In this document: positions 21,715 through 26,373 of the stretch, piece by piece
Numbering within the stretch: position 1 is the stretch's first letter
Layout: the number at the start of each line of letters is the position of its first letter
NCBI GenBank assembly: GCA_947632275.1
Contig: CANROR010000011.1
Span: 1 to 26,373 of the forward strand
Direction: 5' to 3'
Length of the DNA: 26,373 nucleotides
Origin: an uncultured Bacilli bacterium
GTDB lineage: Bacteria; Bacillota_I; Bacilli_A; RF39; UBA660
Notes under the pieces: model-generated
Databases searched by the model: none
What the model was told of the DNA's origin: nothing
Seen by the model: the letters and a program-made list of their open reading frames with translations, nothing else
Made by a program: the position numbers and the translations under genes

Positions 21715-22897
21715 TATTTTTAATGAAATGAATAATATTCAAAATAGAAAATGTATTATGATGTTTGAAGATGATGAGAATTTTATTGCCAATAATATTT
21801 TAAATAAAGATTTTGAATTAATCCCTTTTAGATTGTCTTATGATCTTTCTAATCATTCAACGAAATATATCGAAAATACAAAAGAATTATTTGCTTATTA
21901 TTATAATGATAAAAACAGTTATAAAAATGAATTGTTAAGATTAAAAAAACATTTTGTTCATTATAGACGGTTTCCTTTTATTGTTTATATCCCAAAATCT
22001 ATAGAAAATTTTGAAACTTTATATAAAATGTTTATAGATTTAAATATTGAATGTGTTTTTAATAAAGAACAATTTTTGAAAAAAATTAACAATGACGAAA
22101 AACTTATTTTGATTGATAGCGATGATACTTTAAGAAAATCAGATGGAAATATTTCTGAAAGGACCAAAAATGTCATAACTCAGTTAAAAAAACAAAAATA
22201 TCATATTGTTGTTTGTACTGCTCGGCCAAGATATCATGCCTTAAAAGTTTCACAGGAAATAAATGGTGATGAATTTTTGGTTTCTTCAAATGGTGCGGAA
22301 ATTTATGATATTCAAAATAAAACCATTCTTTCAAATACTTTTATAGAAAAAAAAGATATATATCTTCTTATAGATTATGCTCAAAAACATAATTTACGTT
22401 TTATTTTAACAACGGATAATATAGAATATGTAACCAAAGATATTAGAAATAACAATCAAAAACTCATTGATTTAAATAAATATAAGCAACAGTTGTCAAA
22501 TATAAATATAAAACAATGTATGTTTATAGATAAAAATCAAGAAGAGATAGAAAAAGCTAAAGAATATGTCATGAACTATAATAGTTTGAATATTGTTAAT
22601 GAAATTAAAGAAGACGATTTCTATGAAGAAAAGTGGTTCAGTATTGGTAGCATAAATTCTTCCAAAGGTAATGCCCTAAAATTTTTAGCAGATTATTTAA
22701 ATATTCCCATAAAAAATACAATTGCTATCGGTGATGATAAAAATGATATTTCGATGCTTCAAGCAAGTGGATTTAGTGTTGCTATGGAAAACTCTACCAT
22801 CGATGTAAAAAGTATAGCAGATTATGTAATCTTATCTAACAATTTAGATGGTGTCGCCTTATTTTTAGAAAAAATATTAAATTCTATTATAGAGTAA
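21701..22897 (+). CDS. Cof-type HAD phosphatase with an extra N-terminal domain
   Basis: This ~398-aa protein has a C-terminal HAD-IIB (Cof-like) phosphatase. Motif I is LIDSDDT (nucleophile D139, acid/base D141), motif II is within VVCTARPR, the SSNGAEIYD cap boundary is present, and motif III/IV is AIGDDKNDISMLQ. Such enzymes dephosphorylate sugar phosphates, nucleotides or flavin/pyridoxal phosphates. The first ~130 residues (MEDYDIFNEM to about NKEQFL) are not part of a normal Cof protein and I do not recognise them. ATG 21701 is preferred because GGTGA lies 5 nt upstream; the longer frame begins at 21689. Coupling to two Nudix genes suggests sequential hydrolysis, Nudix product then phosphatase. 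Confidence 0.87.
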   Translation: MEDYDIFNEMNNIQNRKCIMMFEDDENFIANNILNKDFELIPFRLSYDLSNHSTKYIENTKELFAYYYNDKNSYKNELLRLKKHFVHYRRFPFIVYIPKSIENFETLYKMFIDLNIECVFNKEQFLKKINNDEKLILIDSDDTLRKSDGNISERTKNVITQLKKQKYHIVVCTARPRYHALKVSQEINGDEFLVSSNGAEIYDIQNKTILSNTFIEKKDIYLLIDYAQKHNLRFILTTDNIEYVTKDIRNNNQKLIDLNKYKQQLSNINIKQCMFIDKNQEEIEKAKEYVMNYNSLNIVNEIKEDDFYEEKWFSIGSINSSKGNALKFLADYLNIPIKNTIAIGDDKNDISMLQASGFSVAMENSTIDVKSIADYVILSNNLDGVALFLEKILNSIIE

Positions 22898-22909
22898 CTA
22901 AAAAATAGG

Positions 22910-22938
22910 TTGACATAAATTAGTAAAAGTATTAAATT
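22910..22938 (+). promoter_or_regulatory. Promoter of the rel leader
   Basis: Consensus TTGACA (22910-22915), a 17-nt spacer and TAAATT (22933-22938) lie 30 nt before the short leader ORF. No other promoter was seen between here and the RSH gene. Confidence 0.6.
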
Positions 22939-22967
22939 ATATTTAAGTTATTTTGAAGAGGTAATTT

Positions 22968-23066
22968 ATGAAGAAAAAATTAAATTGGCCATTCATTAAT
23001 AATGAAAATTTTATTGAAGATAAAAAATTATCTTTAGATGCTTTAGCTACGTCTTTAAAACGGTAA
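22968..23066 (+). CDS. 32-aa leader ORF upstream of the RSH gene
   Basis: The ORF encodes a 32-aa basic peptide beginning MKKKLNWPFINNENFIEDKK and ending SLKR. GAGG lies 7 nt upstream of ATG 22968 and a consensus -35 is close by. Its last codons and stop form the 5' arm of the terminator at 23057-23096, so a ribosome at the stop would cover that arm. This is the geometry of translation-linked attenuation of the RSH gene that follows. The peptide has no run of one rare or regulated amino acid, so it could equally be an independent small protein or the remnant of a longer gene. I do not recognise it. Confidence 0.55.
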   Translation: MKKKLNWPFINNENFIEDKKLSLDALATSLKR

Positions 23067-23096
23067 ACTTAAATCAAGTTGCCGTTTTTTGTTTTT
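23057..23096 (+). terminator. Terminator/attenuator between leader ORF and RSH gene
   Basis: AAAACGG (23057-23063) and AACTT pair with AAGTT and CCGTTTT (23082-23088), with a small internal bulge, and run into TTTTTTGTTTTTT. It ends 1 nt before the AAAGGAGGAG ribosome binding site of the RSH gene. The RSH gene therefore depends on read-through of this signal unless it has an unseen promoter. Confidence 0.8.
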
Positions 23097-23112
23097 TAAA
23101 GGAGGAGTAAAG

Positions 23113-24543
23113 ATGAGGATTCAGAATTTATTAGAACTGGTTAAAAGTTATAATGAAACGGAAGTAGAAATAGTCAAAAAGGCTTATGATTATGCGGCTT
23201 ATTTACATGAGGGCCAAACCCGTCAAAGTGGTGAGCCTTACATTATTCATCCTTTAAATGTGGCTTATATTCTAGCCGAAATGCATGCCGATCGGGATAC
23301 TTTATGTGCGGCACTATTACACGATACATTAGAAGATACCAATATAACCAAAGAAGATATTGCCCAAAATTTTAATAAAACGATTGCTAATTTAGTTGAT
23401 GGAGTTACGAAAATTAGTAAACTTAATACGTCGAGTAAAACGGATTTAAATATGGCTAATACCCGGAAAATAATATTAGGTTTAACGACTGATGTTCGGA
23501 TAATTATTATTAAACTGGCCGACCGCTTGCATAATATGCGAACTCTCCAATATAAAACCGAATTTAAACAAAAAGAAAATGCTTTAGAAACCATGGAAAT
23601 ATTTGTGCCTTTAGCTTATTATTTAGGAGCTTACCGCATAAAACAAGAATTAGAAGATTTAGCTCTGCAATATTTAAAACCTGATGTTTATCAAGATATT
23701 AAAGAACAAAAATTAAAAATTGAAGATAGTAGTAAAGATTGTTTACAAGAAATGATGGGCTCTTTAGATGAAGTTTTACTGAAAGAAGAAATAAAACATG
23801 AAATAAAGGCCAGAACAAAAAACATTTATGGCATTTATAAATCTTTAGAAAAAGGTCAAAAACTCGCCGACATTCATGATTTGTTAGCTTTAAAAATAAT
23901 GGTCGAAAATATTAAAGAATGTTATGTGACCTTAGGTTTAGTTCATAGCCTGTATCATCCCATTAATAGTCGGTTTAAAGATTATATCGTTAGTCCAAAA
24001 ACAAATATGTATGCCTCCCTTCATACGACCGTTTTTGGTCCCAATGAAAAATTAGTGCAAACGCAAATAAGAACTTTTGATATGGATAAAATAGCCTCTT
24101 TTGGTCTAACTACCTATTGGGATTTAAATAAAGGGGAAGCCAGAGGCAAAATGCAAGAAGCCTTAAAAGAAAAATATCAATTTTTTAAATCATTACAAGA
24201 TATAAATAAAATGTTTACGGATAACAAAGAATTCGTTAATCAAATAAAGCAAGAATTATTCACGGATAAAGTTTATGTTTATACGACTAAAGGCGAAATA
24301 TTAGAATTGCCGAAAGGAGCTACCGTTGTCGATTTTGCTTATAAAATTCATACCTTTATTGGTAATACGATGATTGGAGCTTTAGTTAATAATGAATTAG
24401 TCCCTTTAAATTATGTTTTACAAAATAAAGATTGCGTTCGCATCTTAACGGATGAATTATCCTTTGGTCCTAAAGATAGTTGGTTAGAATACGCTAAAAC
24501 GAGTAATGCGCGGAAGAAGATAAGAGAATTTAATCGGAGGTAA
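23113..24543 (+). CDS. rel: Short RelA/SpoT homologue: HD hydrolase, altered synthetase, TGS
   Basis: This 476-aa RSH protein would make and degrade (p)ppGpp. The N-terminal HD hydrolase is intact (HEGQTRQSGEPYIIHP near 32-47, HDTLED at 70-75, LADRLHNMRT). The synthetase region keeps RFKDYIVSPK, and ARTKNIYGIYKSLEKG precedes it. But the usual EVQIRT reads QTQIRT, with Q316 where the Mg-binding glutamate of the family should be, and AAHWxYK reads TTYWDLN. A TGS domain follows (about 381-440). The protein then ends, without the helical, zinc-finger and ACT domains of the ~730-aa family form. ATG 23113 is chosen for AAAGGAGGAG just upstream; a frame from 23089 would start inside the terminator. 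Hydrolysis is likely; synthesis is doubtful. Confidence 0.9.
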   Translation: MRIQNLLELVKSYNETEVEIVKKAYDYAAYLHEGQTRQSGEPYIIHPLNVAYILAEMHADRDTLCAALLHDTLEDTNITKEDIAQNFNKTIANLVDGVTKISKLNTSSKTDLNMANTRKIILGLTTDVRIIIIKLADRLHNMRTLQYKTEFKQKENALETMEIFVPLAYYLGAYRIKQELEDLALQYLKPDVYQDIKEQKLKIEDSSKDCLQEMMGSLDEVLLKEEIKHEIKARTKNIYGIYKSLEKGQKLADIHDLLALKIMVENIKECYVTLGLVHSLYHPINSRFKDYIVSPKTNMYASLHTTVFGPNEKLVQTQIRTFDMDKIASFGLTTYWDLNKGEARGKMQEALKEKYQFFKSLQDINKMFTDNKEFVNQIKQELFTDKVYVYTTKGEILELPKGATVVDFAYKIHTFIGNTMIGALVNNELVPLNYVLQNKDCVRILTDELSFGPKDSWLEYAKTSNARKKIREFNRR

Positions 24544-24575
24544 GAAAATGAAAAAAAGAATAACGTAGAATATTT

Positions 24576-24604
24576 TTGGACTTTTAAAATTTTCAAATTA
24601 TAAG
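24576..24604 (+). promoter_or_regulatory. Promoter of the PLP decarboxylase gene
   Basis: TTGGAC (24576-24581), a 17-nt spacer and TATAAG (24599-24604), 19 nt before the start codon, which has AGGAAGG upstream. Confidence 0.55.
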
Positions 24605-24623
24605 ATTTATAGGAAGGTAAAAA

Positions 24624-26096
24624 ATGAATCAAATTTTAAATAATAAAAATACTGATTATGCTAAAAAATGTTTTGAAAAAGCAGTTAATTTAGGAATAAA
24701 TTTTAAATTAAATCAAAATGTAAAACAAAATAATTTTGATATTAATAAATTTTCCAATCTTTTTGAAATTCCTAATTTTGGCAAACCGGTTGATAAATTA
24801 ATAACGGATTTTGAAAAAAATATTTTGCCATTTTGTACTAATTTTTCTAGTGTAAATTTTATGGGTTTTCCTGATGCTGGAAATTCAATCTCTGGAATTT
24901 CTGGAGCAATTATTTCTGATTTTTTACAACAAAATTTAATTAATTCAACCTTTTGTGCGCCAATTGCTACATTTACTGAAATTGCAGTAATAAAATGGTT
25001 AAGAGAAATAATAGGATATAAAATTCAAGATATAACTAATATATGGGATGTGGGTGGCATAATAACGTATGGAGGAACCGGTAGTAATGCAACGGCAATG
25101 TTATTAGCCAGAGAAAATTATCATAAAAATACCATGATTAAGGGCGTTAGAAATCCTCAAAAATATAAAGTAATAATTCCTAAAGATATTGGTCATTATA
25201 GTATTAAAAGTAGTTTAATGTGGATTGGTTGTGGCGATAATGTTATCGAAGTAGAAACAAAAGATTTTAAATATGATTTGAAAAAGTTGGAAAAAGTACT
25301 AAAAGAAAATAAAGGTAATATTATGGCCGTAGTTGCTTATGTTGGCGATAGTAGAACAATGACTATAGATAATTTAAAAGAGATAGCCAATCTTGTAAAG
25401 AAAATAGATCCAAATATTTGGCTTCATGCGGATGCTTGTCATGGTTTTTCCTTAGCATTTTCCGAAAAATTAAAAGCTAAAATTTCTGGTATTGAGTTAT
25501 TTGATAGTATTTCAACTGATCCACATAAAGTATTGGCAATTCCTTATTGTATCAGTGCATTATTAATAAAAAATCCTGAAAAAATGAAATTAATAACTTC
25601 AACTTCCGATTTAATTATGCAAGAAAATTTTGCTTATGGCCAAATAACCCCTTTTATTGGTTCTAAAAGTTGGGTATCATTAAAATTATGGTTTGCTCTA
25701 AAAAGTATAGGTGTTAATGGTATTGGTAAAATAATCGAAAAAAGATGTAAAATGGCCAATTATTTAAAAAATAAAATAATTAAAAGTAATGAATTTGTGC
25801 TTATAAATGATGTAAATATTAATTCGGTAGTATTTATGTATGTTGGCAACAAAAATAATCCTAAAAGTATTGATTATTTAAATGAATTAAGTACTAAAAT
25901 TTACAATTACATGTTACAAGATGGTAAGTATTATTTGCATAAGTTTACTTTACCCGATAATAAAGGAATTCTTAAAAAAGATGCACTATTAATACCATTA
26001 AGATATATGTCTGGAAATGATAATATAAGTAAAAAGGATATAGATGATATGTTAAATTATATTATCAAAGTTGCTAGGATGTTAGAAAATGAATAA
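24624..26096 (+). CDS. PLP-dependent group II decarboxylase-family enzyme
   Basis: This 490-aa fold-type I PLP enzyme has the layout of the glutamate/tyrosine/aromatic amino acid decarboxylase family. TYGGTGSNATAM lies in the phosphate-binding region. LHADACHGFS (267-276, D270 for the pyridine nitrogen) and STDPHKVL (Schiff-base lysine K302) match the family. Members mostly decarboxylate an amino acid to an amine, and some act as lyases or aldehyde synthases. The N-terminal ~90 residues include SVNFMGFPDAGNS, typical of the substrate-side segment. The substrate cannot be inferred. The stop overlaps the start of a nucleotidyltransferase gene (ATGAATAA). Codon use is A-rich, unlike the RSH gene upstream. 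Confidence 0.9.
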   Translation: MNQILNNKNTDYAKKCFEKAVNLGINFKLNQNVKQNNFDINKFSNLFEIPNFGKPVDKLITDFEKNILPFCTNFSSVNFMGFPDAGNSISGISGAIISDFLQQNLINSTFCAPIATFTEIAVIKWLREIIGYKIQDITNIWDVGGIITYGGTGSNATAMLLARENYHKNTMIKGVRNPQKYKVIIPKDIGHYSIKSSLMWIGCGDNVIEVETKDFKYDLKKLEKVLKENKGNIMAVVAYVGDSRTMTIDNLKEIANLVKKIDPNIWLHADACHGFSLAFSEKLKAKISGIELFDSISTDPHKVLAIPYCISALLIKNPEKMKLITSTSDLIMQENFAYGQITPFIGSKSWVSLKLWFALKSIGVNGIGKIIEKRCKMANYLKNKIIKSNEFVLINDVNINSVVFMYVGNKNNPKSIDYLNELSTKIYNYMLQDGKYYLHKFTLPDNKGILKKDALLIPLRYMSGNDNISKKDIDDMLNYIIKVARMLENE

Positions 26097-26373
26097 AATA
26101 TGTAAAAAATATTGTGAATTAATGCAAAATAAATTTCCGCATGTCATTGATTCAATTGTAATATATGGCTCCAACATATATAATATAAGTTCTAGTGATT
26201 TAGATGTATGTTTAATTGTTAATAAATGTGATGAGAAATTAAAATTCGAAATGATTAAAGAAACTATTTTTTTTCATAAACAACAAAATCTTAAAATAGA
26301 TGAGGAAATACCCCATAGTAATAAGCTTATTTATACTTGGAATGAAATAGAAGAAGCCTTGTTCTATGCCCAT
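26089..26373 (+). CDS. Nucleotidyltransferase-fold protein, 3' end outside the window
   Basis: The frame is open from ATG 26089 to the end of the window (95 codons, incomplete). The motif IVIYGSNIYNISSSDLDVCL is the GS...DLD signature of polymerase-beta-like nucleotidyltransferases, and KIDEE further on may supply the third acidic residue. Such proteins include antibiotic nucleotidyltransferases, MNT/HEPN antitoxin-type enzymes and AMPylators. Its ATG overlaps the stop of the decarboxylase gene by 8 nt, so the two are co-translated. The pairing suggests a shared pathway, perhaps modification of an amine product, but this is inference from position only. Confidence 0.8.
   Translation, partial: MNKICKKYCELMQNKFPHVIDSIVIYGSNIYNISSSDLDVCLIVNKCDEKLKFEMIKETIFFHKQQNLKIDEEIPHSNKLIYTWNEIEEALFYAH

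Noticed and set aside
23265..23594. 109-codon minus-strand frame inside the RSH gene
   Set aside because: The RSH frame has all HD-domain motifs here; the antisense frame has no start signal and mirrors its codon pattern.
1..26373. Alternative genetic code with TGA as tryptophan, suggested by AT-richness and Mollicutes-like features
   Set aside because: Long genes use TGG for Trp and are full-length with TGA treated as a stop; the HTH gene and the second tandem Nudix gene end in TGA at sensible positions.
1..26373. CRISPR arrays, tRNA or rRNA genes, insertion sequences with transposase
   Set aside because: No regularly spaced direct repeats, no cloverleaf-like gene and no transposase or integrase frame were seen on either strand.

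Overview
The window is very AT-rich, with short intergenic gaps, many 1-30 nt gene overlaps, AGGAGG-type ribosome binding sites and TTGNNN-17-TATAAT promoters. It also carries a T-box leader, an SNF2/SWIM protein, UppS and a bifunctional-type RSH protein. Together these point to a low-GC Firmicutes genome, probably an uncultured gut Bacilli/Mollicutes-related lineage; this is an inference and no marker here fixes the genus. Trp is written TGG in full-length genes and TGA appears to be used as a stop, so the standard code applies. Domain names and families below come from reading the protein sequences, not from searches.

Layout. 161-3505: a three-gene envelope operon (small membrane-anchored protein, substrate-binding-like sensor with a degenerate GGDEF domain, YihY-type membrane protein). 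3639-5435: an unrecognised 161-aa protein with its own promoter and terminator, then an AI-2E/PerM-family membrane protein. 5440-5567: a possible free-standing ~93-nt structured RNA. 5589-8685: an alanine-specific T-box leader followed by a P-loop dNMP-kinase-like gene, a compact alanyl-tRNA synthetase and a hexapeptide acetyltransferase. 8691-12661: uppS and a large SWIM-SNF2 helicase. 12667-12708: a perfect 42-bp palindrome. 12714-15273: an AAA_14/DUF4143 ATPase, two Nudix hydrolases and a convergent orphan HTH gene. 15327-19966: an operon with an adenylate-forming ligase, a membrane hybrid histidine kinase and an HPt-receiver protein. 19975-20530: a gene-poor stretch holding a candidate minus-strand structured RNA and what looks like a type I toxin-antitoxin locus. 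20618-22897: two tandem paralogous Nudix genes and a HAD phosphatase. 22910-24543: a 32-aa leader ORF with terminator ahead of a short RSH protein. 24576-26373: a PLP-dependent decarboxylase overlapping a nucleotidyltransferase cut off by the window end.

How the genes work together. The T-box should tie expression of the kinase, AlaRS and acetyltransferase to uncharged tRNA-Ala; no intrinsic terminator is visible and the leader can instead pair with the ribosome binding site, suggesting translational control. The ligase, kinase and HPt-receiver genes carry every phosphorelay station (His, Asp, His, Asp) but no DNA-binding output. By eye, 15.4-18.0 kb and 20.6-22.9 kb use more A-ending codons (ACA, GCA, AGA) than the 5.8-8.7 kb genes, which favour ACG, GCC and CGG; this suggests acquired segments among resident ones.

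Best candidates for undescribed biology: the ligase/hybrid-kinase/HPt-receiver operon, the type I toxin-antitoxin locus with its neighbouring minus-strand RNA, the translational T-box, and the RSH protein whose synthetase motif has lost its catalytic glutamate.
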